Source of the DNA: Vulcanimicrobium sp035943995
GTDB lineage: Bacteria > Vulcanimicrobiota > Vulcanimicrobiia > Vulcanimicrobiales > Vulcanimicrobiaceae
Reading direction: 5' to 3'
Assembly: GCA_035943995.1 (NCBI GenBank)
Contig: DASZBS010000114.1
Span: 81,290-145,289, forward strand
DNA: 64,000 nt
The first letter of the stretch is position 1. Each line of letters starts with the position of its first letter. The notes beneath the pieces are model-generated. The model was not told the DNA's origin, ran no database searches, and worked only from the letters and a program-made list of their open reading frames with translations. Of the stretch, positions 42,029 through 49,052 are shown piece after piece. The position numbers and the translations under genes were made by a program.

Positions 42029-42268
42029 ATGAGCGGTAGCGAGGCGGACGAGGCTGCCCGGCGGCGCGCGACAGGCGTCGGCCGGAAGCTCAGCCTGCGC
42101 GACGACGACGGGTCGTTCGATATTGAGTTTTGGGACCGCTACACGCCATCAGAGCGCATGATGCTGGTCTGGACGATGGTCGAGGAGGAGCATGCCGCGA
42201 GACGCCGCGATCCCGCCGAACTCAGATTTCAGCGCTCTGTTGGCGGCCTTCAACGACGCGGGGGTTGA
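42029..42268 (+). CDS. Unknown 79-residue protein paired with a nucleotidyltransferase
   Basis: 79 residues. RKLSLRDDDGSFDIEFWDRY and TPSERMMLVWTMVEEEHAAR read like a genuine small helical protein with a basic end. It overlaps the following nucleotidyltransferase gene by 77 bp in another frame. Two-gene overlaps of this kind with a minimal nucleotidyltransferase recall AbiE/MNT-type toxin-antitoxin pairs; it would be the antitoxin. Confidence 0.6.
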   Translation: MSGSEADEAARRRATGVGRKLSLRDDDGSFDIEFWDRYTPSERMMLVWTMVEEEHAARRRDPAELRFQRSVGGLQRRGG

Positions 42269-42671
42269 GTATCTGCTCATCGGCGGAAGAGCGTACAGCT
42301 TTCACGATCAGCCAAGATACACGAAAGACTACGACATTTGGATTAGGCCGACGATCGAAAATGCGGAGCGCGCGTACGCCGCGTTGGTCCGGTTCGGTGC
42401 TCCGCTAAGCGACATCACACGCGATGATCTGATCGACCCCGACGCATTCTACGCGATGGGTGTGCCGCCGAATCGCGTCGACGTTTTGAGCACGATCGAG
42501 GGCATCACATTCGACGAGGCGTGGCCGCGCCGAGTCGAAGGCCGCCATGGCGACGAGCGGATGTGGGTCATCGGTGTGGACGATCTCATCACGAACAAGC
42601 GTGCCGTAGGGAGGCCGACGGACCTCATCGATGTGGAGCGCCTCGAACGTCGTCAGCGGCGTAAACGCTGA
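42192..42671 (+). CDS. Minimal nucleotidyltransferase (AbiEii/DUF6036-like)
   Basis: 159 residues. FSALLAAFNDAGVEYLLIGG followed by RAYSFHDQPRYTKDYDIWIR is the pol-beta-type nucleotidyltransferase core: GG in the first helix turn and DxD in TKDYDIW, with a later acidic residue in RVDVLS. The C-terminus (VIGVDDLITNKRAVGRPTDL) is the usual end of this group. Members include toxins that modify tRNA or proteins. ATG 42192 is required to keep the conserved N-terminus, making a 77-bp overlap with the upstream gene. Confidence 0.8.
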   Translation: MPRDAAIPPNSDFSALLAAFNDAGVEYLLIGGRAYSFHDQPRYTKDYDIWIRPTIENAERAYAALVRFGAPLSDITRDDLIDPDAFYAMGVPPNRVDVLSTIEGITFDEAWPRRVEGRHGDERMWVIGVDDLITNKRAVGRPTDLIDVERLERRQRRKR

Positions 42672-42733
42672 CGATTCAGGATTCGCAGCTATCGCGACGA
42701 ATGGCCTCCCATCGCATCGACGCCGGACCCCGG

Positions 42734-43153
42734 CTAGTCGCTCAGCGGGGTAGGCATCGGCTGCACGCGCGTATTCTGGAACGCCGCGATCTGCCAGGCA
42801 TACCCTTCACGCACGATCACGGCCGTCGCGAGCGTGACCACCTCGCCCGTCAGCGGGCCGCTCGGAATATGCAGGTGCGCGCGGATGTGCGCGACGGCGG
42901 CGTGTTCACCCAGCGGGCGCACCTCCTCCACCGTGAACGTGTTGCGGCTTCCTTGGTAGATCGTATCGAAGATCGTTTGGTGGAGCTGCGCGATCTCGTC
43001 GCGACCGACGACGTGCGTCGCGAAGATGTTCACGAAGTCGCCGTCGCCGGTGAACTCGGCGGCGAACGCCTTCGAGTCGGCAGCATTCCAGGCGGTCGTC
43101 AGCGCAGCGGCGATCGTCTCGGCGGCGGCGCGGGCTTTCGTGGAGTCGGTCAT
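42734..43153 (-). CDS. SnoaL-like (NTF2-fold) protein, SgcJ/EcaC type
   Basis: 139 residues from MTDSTKARAAAETIAAALTT. AWNAADSKAFAAEFTGDGDF and FVNIFATHVVGRDEIAQLHQ are typical of the SgcJ/EcaC/DUF4440 branch of the NTF2 fold, with WQIAAFQNTRV closing the barrel. Function is unknown; such proteins are cytoplasmic small-molecule-binding domains. It lies between the two copies of the duplicated module. Confidence 0.85.
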   Translation of the reverse strand: MTDSTKARAAAETIAAALTTAWNAADSKAFAAEFTGDGDFVNIFATHVVGRDEIAQLHQTIFDTIYQGSRNTFTVEEVRPLGEHAAVAHIRAHLHIPSGPLTGEVVTLATAVIVREGYAWQIAAFQNTRVQPMPTPLSD

Positions 43154-43183
43154 GCTCGAAGAGTACGATGGAGACGCAGACAA

Positions 43184-43360
43184 CTACTTCGTGCGGCGTG
43201 GCTTCTTGGCGTCGAAGTATGCGCGCAGAATGCGCTCGACGACCGCGGACGGGTTGAACGCGCGTCCGGACTGGCGGTCGCGGCCTTCGGCGATCGCTTC
43301 GTTCTCGATCATTCGGATGAGGTCGACCGGCAGCCGGTAGCCGGTGGTTTTCTTTTCCAC
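43184..43360 (-). CDS. Small ribbon-helix-helix-like DNA-binding protein, copy B
   Basis: 58 residues, GTG start. It differs from copy A in only a handful of positions (for example KKTT for KRNV, and RILRAYF for RVLRDYF). The longer upstream frame is rejected because homology to copy A begins at this GTG. Confidence 0.75.
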   Translation of the reverse strand: MEKKTTGYRLPVDLIRMIENEAIAEGRDRQSGRAFNPSAVVERILRAYFDAKKPRRTK

Positions 43361-43415
43361 ATTACAGCATTCTTGCAGGCAGGAATAAATGCCGCTTTGC
43401 CAGAACGCCAGCATT
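43361..43415. promoter_or_regulatory. Iteron-bearing divergent operator, copy B
   Basis: Exactly 55 bp, as in copy A. TTACAGCATTCTTGCAGG (43362-43379) and GCCAGAACGCCAGCAT (43399-43414) keep the inverted TTCT/AGAA cores although the rest has drifted, so selection on the motif is likely. Confidence 0.6.
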
Positions 43416-43757
43416 ATGAGAGGCAGCCGCAAAGACCGCGATGAAACGATCTCCGGACAGGCTCTGATTTCGCAGGCAACACAGATCGTTCTGGACGCGA
43501 CCGAGGTGGATTGGTCCCGTGATCCCCTGACGGACTACGAAGCCGAAATCCGTCGGACGTGGCTCGCCCAGCAGATGGAACGCGGGACGTACGGCCGGAT
43601 CGAGATTGCCGAGCTCACGTTCGGGATGCGCGAGATGGGCGCCGACCTGCGTGAAGCCCTCGACGGCGTCTTCATGCTGGCCGAGGTCCGCGCCGCTCGC
43701 CGACATCGCGAGTCGCTTCGTTCGGCACGTGACGAGGTGAACCGCTGGCAGCGGTGA
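43416..43757 (+). CDS. Unknown protein of the duplicated module, copy B
   Basis: 113 residues from ATG 43416, the position matching the start of copy A; an in-frame ATG at 43389 would run through the operator. It shares with copy A the segments ATEVDWSRDPLTDYEAEIRR and TYGRIEIAELTFGMREMGAD. Its last codon abuts a remnant of a HAD phosphatase gene on the other strand, suggesting that the module landed there. Confidence 0.7.
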   Translation: MRGSRKDRDETISGQALISQATQIVLDATEVDWSRDPLTDYEAEIRRTWLAQQMERGTYGRIEIAELTFGMREMGADLREALDGVFMLAEVRAARRHRESLRSARDEVNRWQR

Positions 43758-43855
43758 TTCTGCTCCAGCACCTCGCGATGCGTGATGGTGCCGGCCGCGA
43801 TCAGCAGCGTGTCGCGCTCGGTTACGGTGCCGTCCCAGTCGACGACGACCTTCAG
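43757..43855 (-). pseudogene. HAD phosphatase N-terminal remnant
   Basis: About 33 residues: LKVVVDWDGTVTERDTLL, the HAD motif I (DxDGT), then IAAGTITHREVLEQ. It has no normal start codon of its own and beyond 43757 the frame runs antisense into the duplicated module. A HAD gene (phosphoserine-phosphatase/MtnX-like from the motif) was evidently cut here. Confidence 0.55.
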
Positions 43856-44847
43856 GGCTTGATCTCGTACGTAACCGTCGCGGATGCATGAACTTCCACG
43901 TCGGGGATGCGAATGTCGGGCTCTTTGAAGCCGCCGGCGACCGGGACGAGGCGGAACGGTACGATGTCGGTGGACGGCTGCATGGGGCCGTTCGGAGAGA
44001 CAGCGACGTATTTGAGCGCACCGAGTTGCATCTTCTGGAGCGCCAGCGCCTCTCGCGCGGTTTTCTCTGCGTCCTTGAGCGCGTTTTTCAGCGCGTCGCG
44101 AAACGCCGCGGCGCTGTCGGTGACCGCGTAGCGAATCCCTACCGCCTCGACGGACTTCACCGATGCAGCGGCGGCGGCAACATGACCGGCGATCGCCACG
44201 GTGTCGACGGTGATCTCGACGTGACGTGCAGCCGCCCGCTCATCACGAATCCCCGGCGGAAGCGGCCACCACCGGATCTTGCCTGCGCTGATACCGAGCG
44301 CGCCGAGCTTCGCTTTGAGCGCGTCCAGCGCCGCGTCGCCTTTCGCGACAGCGCTTTCGGTGGCGTCGTCGTACGTGAGGATCGACGCTTGCACGTACGC
44401 GACGTCGGGCGCGCGCATGGCGGTGCCACCGGCCACGAGGGTAAACGTCCCGTCACCCTCACCAACGTACACGGGGTAGAGATAGTCGACCGCGACCGGA
44501 CGGCAATCGCGGATCTCCGTCTGATACGTCGACTGGCGCGCGGCTGCGAGCGCGGCCTGATTGAGGATCGCGCTGGGCGAACTTTGGACCCGCACGCCGG
44601 CCACGCGGCTGTCGGCGTCGAGCGATACGATCATTCGAACGATGCCCTGGAGCCCTTGCTGTTGCGCCATCGCCGGCACGTCCGTGGGCGCAGCTCGAAT
44701 GACGCTCGCGACGGCGTTCGGGCGCGCGCACGCCGCCGGGGTCGGCGTCGGCCTAATCTGTTGCGCGCCGCCGGCGCTTGCAAACGCGGCGATCTGGGCG
44801 AAGGCGGCGCCTGCCAAGATCGCGATGCGCGCGGCTGCGTTCCTCAT
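43852..44847 (-). CDS. Exported TonB-C-terminal-like plus SIMPL (DUF541) protein
   Basis: 331 residues. Signal peptide ending AAFASAGGAQQ. Residues 45-125 resemble a TonB C-terminal domain (GLQGIVRMIVSLDADSRVAG, SSPSAILNQAALAAARQSTY), including the two-Cys and YLYPVYV end seen in TonB-like modules of Acidobacteria-like proteins. Residues 130-330 are a SIMPL domain (AYVQASILTYDDATESAVAK, then AFRDALKNALKDAEKTAREA, ending ATVTYEIKP). There is no membrane anchor apart from the signal. The function of the combination is unknown. Start ATG 44847. Confidence 0.78.
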   Translation of the reverse strand: MRNAAARIAILAGAAFAQIAAFASAGGAQQIRPTPTPAACARPNAVASVIRAAPTDVPAMAQQQGLQGIVRMIVSLDADSRVAGVRVQSSPSAILNQAALAAARQSTYQTEIRDCRPVAVDYLYPVYVGEGDGTFTLVAGGTAMRAPDVAYVQASILTYDDATESAVAKGDAALDALKAKLGALGISAGKIRWWPLPPGIRDERAAARHVEITVDTVAIAGHVAAAAASVKSVEAVGIRYAVTDSAAAFRDALKNALKDAEKTAREALALQKMQLGALKYVAVSPNGPMQPSTDIVPFRLVPVAGGFKEPDIRIPDVEVHASATVTYEIKP

Positions 44848-44933
44848 TGCGGACTGCTTCGCGCGAGTTCCGCACGATCCCGGCTTGCCGGGCCGGTGGA
44901 ACAACCGCGCGCCGGGAGAAGTAATGGGGCGGT

Positions 44934-45278
44934 ATGACCGGCTCGGTGATCGTGTGGCTTTCGGTCGCGGTCGCGCTCTGCGCGCAACTGCTGTTGATCG
45001 CGCACATCGTTCGGCGGTGGCCGGCGATCCCGCGCGAGATTCCGTATGGAACGCTGCCCGGACGCTATTTCTTGTGGGGACCGCGCGCTGTCCTTTGGAG
45101 CACGCCCGCGGTGTTCGTCATCATCATCGCGGCGGTCGCCGGGATCATTTGGGAGACGCCCCTCCTGCAACGGCAACCGCTCATGGCGATCCCGTTCGTC
45201 CTCCTCGCGCTGACCGTGCCGCTCGTCCAGCGCTCGATCGACGACAAGATCGACGCCGCGATTCGGCGGAACTCCTAG
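44934..45278 (+). CDS. Small membrane protein with an intact sequence (relative decayed at 40622)
   Basis: 114 residues with three hydrophobic helices (SVIVWLSVAVALCAQLLLIA, PAVFVIIIAAVAGIIW and QPLMAIPFVLLALTVPLV). RRWPAIPREIPYGTLPGRYF resembles the loop of DUF1648-type proteins (IPxHxxxxG). Function unknown. Confidence 0.7.
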   Translation: MTGSVIVWLSVAVALCAQLLLIAHIVRRWPAIPREIPYGTLPGRYFLWGPRAVLWSTPAVFVIIIAAVAGIIWETPLLQRQPLMAIPFVLLALTVPLVQRSIDDKIDAAIRRNS

Positions 45279-45437
45279 CGCGTCGCGACGCCCGACCGGC
45301 GTTCGAGGATACCCGTCGCGTCCGCGCGCGGCGGTTTCGATTGCCTGCATCGCCGCGAGCGCGACGTCTTCGCGCCACGGCCGCGCAATGAGCTGCGCCC
45401 CGAGCGGCAATCCCGCGCTGTCGCGTTCGACGCAGGA
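45279..45437 (-). pseudogene. Amidase C-terminal remnant
   Basis: The translation VERDSAGLPLGAQLIARPWR then EDVALAAMQAIETAARGR and PRTPVG is the characteristic end of GatA/AtzF-type amidases (GLPxGxQLxxRPxxE). Upstream the frame is lost into a low-GC plus-strand gene, and the normal stop is missing. Only about 50 residues remain of a protein of some 450. Confidence 0.7.
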
Positions 45438-45449
45438 ATCGCTTTGACG

Positions 45450-45467
45450 ATAGCATAATATTGCTAT
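45450..45467. promoter_or_regulatory. AT-rich palindrome before the acetyltransferase-like gene
   Basis: ATAGCA (45450-45455) and TGCTAT (45462-45467) flank TAATAT. TTGACG at 45444-45449 and TATACC at 45465-45470 are a possible promoter with a short 15-bp spacer. The element stands out in GC-rich DNA and directly precedes the GTG of the next gene. Confidence 0.45.
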
Positions 45468-45470
45468 ACC

Positions 45471-46106
45471 GTGAGCACATCGGGTGTGGGACCTCTCGGC
45501 GTAACGCGTATAGAAGTTCAAGCAGCGTTTCTGCCAAACATCGAAGACCGCGTAACGAATGTTGTCGCATCGGCGATGTCCGGCGGACAAGGCTGGCATG
45601 TTAAGGGCGATTCGACTTTCGGAACGGACTTGGTGGCGACGTTTACACGGTCGCTTTATGTAAACGCACGAGGCGAAGTTGTAGTACGTCACGTCCGCAT
45701 AGATGTGGCCCCACATTATCAATGGGGTGGTTACGCGAAAGCGTTGCTTACGGCGAACATGCCGTTGTATCAGCGAATCGGGGCAGCGTACATAGAGCTC
45801 GATGCGGTTGATGCAGGCACTCTGGTATGGCCGCGATATGGCTGGAGCCTTCACGGTCGCAGTATCACAGAGGTTCAAGCGGAGATCATTCATGCGTACT
45901 CGGCTCGGCACAAGCACAGACCGCCAAAGTCGTTTCTGATGCCGATTTTTGGCCCCGACATATTGCTTCTCGAAGATCACGAGGGATACCGGATCGGGCT
46001 TGAGACGCTAAAAGCGCTCGCCAGATCCAGCCGAGAGATAAGAATGAGGCTGTATCTGAAAGAGCCGCGGCCGCTTGCGGTCTTGAGGCAACGAGGTATA
46101 CTATAA
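45471..46106 (+). CDS. Probable GNAT-fold acetyltransferase, low-GC gene
   Basis: 211 residues. HVRIDVAPHYQWGGYAKALL looks like the strand-4/acetyl-CoA pyrophosphate loop of GNAT proteins (Q/R-x-x-G-x-G/A), and YIELDAVDAGTLVWPRYGW matches the ATLAxGxYVWPRxGF stretch of some phage and defence-linked GNATs. The C-terminal part is unfamiliar. GTG 45471 sits right on the promoter-like sequence, so a slightly later start (GTG 45483) or leaderless translation is possible. Composition is unlike the flanking genes, suggesting recent acquisition at the site of the broken amidase. Confidence 0.6.
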   Translation: MSTSGVGPLGVTRIEVQAAFLPNIEDRVTNVVASAMSGGQGWHVKGDSTFGTDLVATFTRSLYVNARGEVVVRHVRIDVAPHYQWGGYAKALLTANMPLYQRIGAAYIELDAVDAGTLVWPRYGWSLHGRSITEVQAEIIHAYSARHKHRPPKSFLMPIFGPDILLLEDHEGYRIGLETLKALARSSREIRMRLYLKEPRPLAVLRQRGIL

Positions 46107-46135
46107 AGCCATTACATCCGGGAAAGGCAACACAG

Positions 46136-46285
46136 ATGAAACTGGTCAAGCGGCCGAATCCGGCCCCTCCGATCACGGAAACGTATCAAGACCCTCCCGG
46201 GGAACGTGCCTTCCTGTTGGCACAGGGCGCTAACATCACGATTCCGGCACCTGGTTCCACCGCGGAAGAGGCCATTTCAGCCTAA
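46136..46285 (+). CDS. 49-residue Pro/Ala-rich peptide
   Basis: ATG after GGGAAAGG. The sequence opens MKLVKRPNPAPPITETYQDP and ends TIPAPGSTAEEAISA. It has no Cys, no membrane helix and no clear leader/core pattern. It follows the acetyltransferase-like gene by 29 bp on the same strand and may be its partner or substrate; this is only positional. Confidence 0.45.
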   Translation: MKLVKRPNPAPPITETYQDPPGERAFLLAQGANITIPAPGSTAEEAISA

Positions 46286-46311
46286 TCTTCACGCTAGCAG
46301 GCAGGCCGTTC

Positions 46312-46824
46312 TCACCCGCGCGCGGTGACGGCGCGCGACAGCGCGTACGACGCCGCGAGGTCGCGGACGCCCGAGAGCGCCACGCCGAGCGCGAAGGCGC
46401 TCAAGATCCACGAGAGCCAGCCGTACGACGCGCCGGCGAGGCCCGCCGGTGCGCCGAGCCAGCCCGCGGCGTGCGGGAACAGCAGCGTGAGAAAGATGCC
46501 GTACGTGATCCCCATGATCGCGTGCATCGCGCGTTCGCCCGGCGGCAGCTTGCGCGTGCGGTCTTCGACGATGAAGTCCGACAGCGTGATCGCGATCTCG
46601 GTCGCGAGCAGCACCGCGAGGAGCAGCACCACCCAGCCGTGCGGCTGCAGCCACGCGAGCGAAGCGAACAGCACGGCGTAGACGAAGTCGCGCGATGCGT
46701 GCAGTTGCAGTTCGCGCCGCGCTGCGGGATCGTGCGGCAGGCGCGCGACGAGCTCGTGATACACGATGGTGTCGAACGCGCCCATCAGCGCCATCACGAT
46801 GAGCACGCTCAGTGCCGCGGTCAT
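46312..46824 (-). CDS. Membrane protein of unknown function
   Basis: 170 residues, four or five helices (ALSVLIVMALMGAFDTIVYH, WVVLLLAVLLATEIAITLSD and GWLSWILSAFALGVALSGVR among them). ITLSDFIVEDRTRKLPPGER is a distinctive charged loop between helices. ATG 46824 overlaps the upstream gene's stop (ATGA), so it is cotranscribed with the DUF4166 protein. Confidence 0.72.
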   Translation of the reverse strand: MTAALSVLIVMALMGAFDTIVYHELVARLPHDPAARRELQLHASRDFVYAVLFASLAWLQPHGWVVLLLAVLLATEIAITLSDFIVEDRTRKLPPGERAMHAIMGITYGIFLTLLFPHAAGWLGAPAGLAGASYGWLSWILSAFALGVALSGVRDLAASYALSRAVTARG

Positions 46825-47342
46825 GGCTGCGGTATCACCGGGCCGCCGTACGTTACGATGCGGCCCAGCACCGGCGCGTCGATCGATACCAGCACGTTCC
46901 AATCGCGTTCGTCACCGCGCACGACGGTCTCGACGCGCGGCGCGAGCGCGCGCGGCAGCGTTCGCCCGAACAGCCGGCACACGGTCTGTGAGAACCGCAT
47001 CCCGCGCTCGTCGGCGTCGACGTCGAACACGAACTGCAAGGGCCCGGCCTGCTCCACGAGCCGTCCCGCGTCGAGCCACTGCGTCGTGCGCAGCGTCAGG
47101 TCGGGAAACGTGCGCACCCAGATCTCGCGGTCGCCGCGCACGCTCACGACCAGCGTCCCCGGTGCGCGCGCCGCCGCGGCCGGCATGCGAAGCGCCCGCG
47201 CGACGGCGTTCCGCAGGAAGCCGGGTTCGTGCGTGACCTCCAGCGCGAAATCCGCGCGGCCGCCGGGCTGGCCGTGAAACCGGCGCAGCACCGCCGGCAG
47301 GCGCGCGAAGGACGAGCCCAGGAGTCGCTCATAAAGCTGCAT
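46821..47342 (-). CDS. DUF4166-family protein
   Basis: 173 residues. MQLYERLLGSSFARLPAVLR followed by RFHG, then REIWVRTFPDLTLRTTQWLD, a central LVEQAGPLQFVFDVDADERG and the C-terminal LPRALAPRVETVVRGDERDW match the DUF4166 layout. Function is unknown. The start codon overlaps, on opposite strands, that of the next gene (CAT/ATG at 47340-47343). Confidence 0.8.
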   Translation of the reverse strand: MQLYERLLGSSFARLPAVLRRFHGQPGGRADFALEVTHEPGFLRNAVARALRMPAAAARAPGTLVVSVRGDREIWVRTFPDLTLRTTQWLDAGRLVEQAGPLQFVFDVDADERGMRFSQTVCRLFGRTLPRALAPRVETVVRGDERDWNVLVSIDAPVLGRIVTYGGPVIPQP

Positions 47343-47754
47343 GATGCCGCGGCGTCGATTCCACCGCCTCGTGTTTCTCCTCGCGGGCGCGTACAACATC
47401 GTGTGGGGGCTGTACGCGGCGTTCGATCCGCAGTGGCTGTTCCGCTTCGCCGGCATGCCGTTGCAGAACCAGACCGCGGTCTTCGCATGCCTGGGCATGG
47501 TGGTCGGCCTGTACGGGATTCTCTACTTCGAGGTCTCGCGCGCGCCGGAGCGCGGCTGGCTGATCGCCGCGGTCGGCCTCACGGGCAAGGTGCTCGGCCC
47601 GATCGGCCTCGCGGTGCTGATCGCGCGCGGCACCTGGCCGCCGTCGACCCTGATCCTGACGGCGACCAACGACCTCGTGTGGTGGATCCCGTTTGCGCTG
47701 TACCTCTACGACGCGTGGCCGTATTTTCGCGCCGACCGCGCGCGTTCGAACTGA
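47341..47754 (+). CDS. Four-helix membrane protein of unknown function
   Basis: 137 residues. RLVFLLAGAYNIVWGLYAAF and then PQWLFRFAGMPLQNQ, with later helices FACLGMVVGLYGILYFEVSR, WLIAAVGLTGKVLGPIGLAV and NDLVWWIPFALYLYDAW. Similar alkyl-hydroperoxide-operon-like small membrane proteins exist widely, none characterised that I know of. Either ATG 47341 or 47344 may be used. Confidence 0.72.
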   Translation: MMPRRRFHRLVFLLAGAYNIVWGLYAAFDPQWLFRFAGMPLQNQTAVFACLGMVVGLYGILYFEVSRAPERGWLIAAVGLTGKVLGPIGLAVLIARGTWPPSTLILTATNDLVWWIPFALYLYDAWPYFRADRARSN

Positions 47755-47772
47755 GTCGCCATGACGGCGGCG

Positions 47773-48453
47773 TCAGACGCGTCCGCGCACGAGCAGCACT
47801 GCGACCGCGAGGTACCAAACCGCTTGAGCGGTCACGATCGCACCCAGCGAGTGCGGGCTCAAATTACCCGCGAACACCAAGAAGACCCCCGCCACGATCG
47901 CCGACACGAAGCCGATGACGCCCGTCGCTCGCAGCACGCCGGGCGCCGCGACCAGATCCGCGGACCAGAACGCGACGCCCGTCGACATCGCGACGATACC
48001 GAACTTGCTGAGTACCTGGATCGCCAGCGCGCCGAAGACCAAGAACTGTATCGCGGTCTTGATCGCGTCCGGCGGCGCGCCGGCATAGCGCTCCGCGATC
48101 GCAGGCACGATGAAACCGTCGATGAGCCCGGCGCCGGTCAGCGCGACGACGCCGGCCGCGTACCCGATGAGCCCGGCGACGGACGTTGCACGGTGCAGCC
48201 CGCGGCGTAACGAGAACACCGTGAACCCGAACAGCAGCGCCGCCATGATCGCGATGAGCACGCCGTGCACGATGCGGTCCGGCGTCGCCACCCGCACCAT
48301 CGCCGCCATGGCTTCGGCCGGCGCGCGAGCGCTCACCGTCGGATGATGCGCGATTGCAACGATCGTCACCACCGCGCAAAACGCGATCGCGATCCCGGCC
48401 GCCAGGCCGCTCGGCGCGCCGTCGTTGAAGGAAGCCGGCCGTTCGTGTTGCAC
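47773..48453 (-). CDS. Membrane protein of unknown function
   Basis: 226 residues with about six hydrophobic helices (GLAAGIAIAFCAVVTIVAIA, VLIAIMAALLFGFTVFSLRR, SVAGLIGYAAGVVALTGAGL, then FLVFGALAIQVLSKFGIVAM, GVIGFVSAIVAGVFLVFAGN and a last one). No signature motif. It stands alone with convergent and same-strand unknown neighbours. Confidence 0.7.
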   Translation of the reverse strand: MQHERPASFNDGAPSGLAAGIAIAFCAVVTIVAIAHHPTVSARAPAEAMAAMVRVATPDRIVHGVLIAIMAALLFGFTVFSLRRGLHRATSVAGLIGYAAGVVALTGAGLIDGFIVPAIAERYAGAPPDAIKTAIQFLVFGALAIQVLSKFGIVAMSTGVAFWSADLVAAPGVLRATGVIGFVSAIVAGVFLVFAGNLSPHSLGAIVTAQAVWYLAVAVLLVRGRV

Positions 48454-48486
48454 GCTCGATCACCTCACTATCGGCTCAAGACCTGA

Positions 48487-48786
48487 TCAGGGCGCGTCTG
48501 CGAGCGTGTACAACCACCAGCGCGGTTGCTCGCGGCGCGACTTGCGGTCGAAGTACAGCACCGCGACGCGGCCGTCGTCGAGCGCGAGCTCGAACCAGTG
48601 CCGCGCGAGATACGTGTCGCCGCGGTCGGTGTTCGTCGAGCGCCACGTGCGCACGACGTCGTGCACCACGAGCCGCTCGCCGCGCCACCCGAACTCTTTG
48701 GGCAGCGGCGGCTCACCGCGGCTCAATGCGCCGGTGTCGACGCATTCCGCGGACGCGGTCAGCGCCTCGCTGAAGAACTGCGCCAT
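48487..48786 (-). CDS. DUF6504-like small protein
   Basis: 99 residues. PPLPKEFGWRGERLVVHDVV followed by RTWRSTN, then HWFELALDDGRVAVLYFDRK and RWWLYTLAD fit the DUF6504-type pattern (F-x-W-x-G-x-x-Y-x-V, L-x-x-W, then a strand with DG and a terminal W-x-L). Cytoplasmic. Function unknown; in actinobacteria such proteins are often near polymerase or repair genes, which is not the case here. Confidence 0.6.
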   Translation of the reverse strand: MAQFFSEALTASAECVDTGALSRGEPPLPKEFGWRGERLVVHDVVRTWRSTNTDRGDTYLARHWFELALDDGRVAVLYFDRKSRREQPRWWLYTLADAP

Positions 48787-48807
48787 CCGCGTTCGCTCGG
48801 CGTGCGG

Positions 48808-49047
48808 CTATCCGGCGGCGACGTCGCGGATCGGCGTGACGCGGCCGCCGAAGATCTCCGTCGGATCGACGCCGTACGCCCGCGCGAGGCGGGCGATCTC
48901 CGCGTCCGTCAGCGCGAGCTCGCCGGCCTCCGCGTCGGCGAGGCGTTCCACGTCGATCTGCGCCGTCGCGGCGGCGGGCTCGGGTTCGAGGCCCGCCTGC
49001 ACGCGAAAGCGCACGAGCCGCTCGCCGACGTCGTCAACCACGCCCAT
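48808..49047 (-). CDS. Small XRE-like helix-turn-helix protein
   Basis: 79 residues. RLVRFRVQAGLEPEPAAATA and IDVERLADAEAGELALTDAE followed by IARLARAYGVDPTEIFGGR follow a Cro/CI fold, with a loosened turn in the first helices. It begins 5 bp after the stop of the PQQ dehydrogenase gene on the same strand, so it could regulate that operon. Confidence 0.6.
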   Translation of the reverse strand: MGVVDDVGERLVRFRVQAGLEPEPAAATAQIDVERLADAEAGELALTDAEIARLARAYGVDPTEIFGGRVTPIRDVAAG

Positions 49048-49052
49048 GCGGT

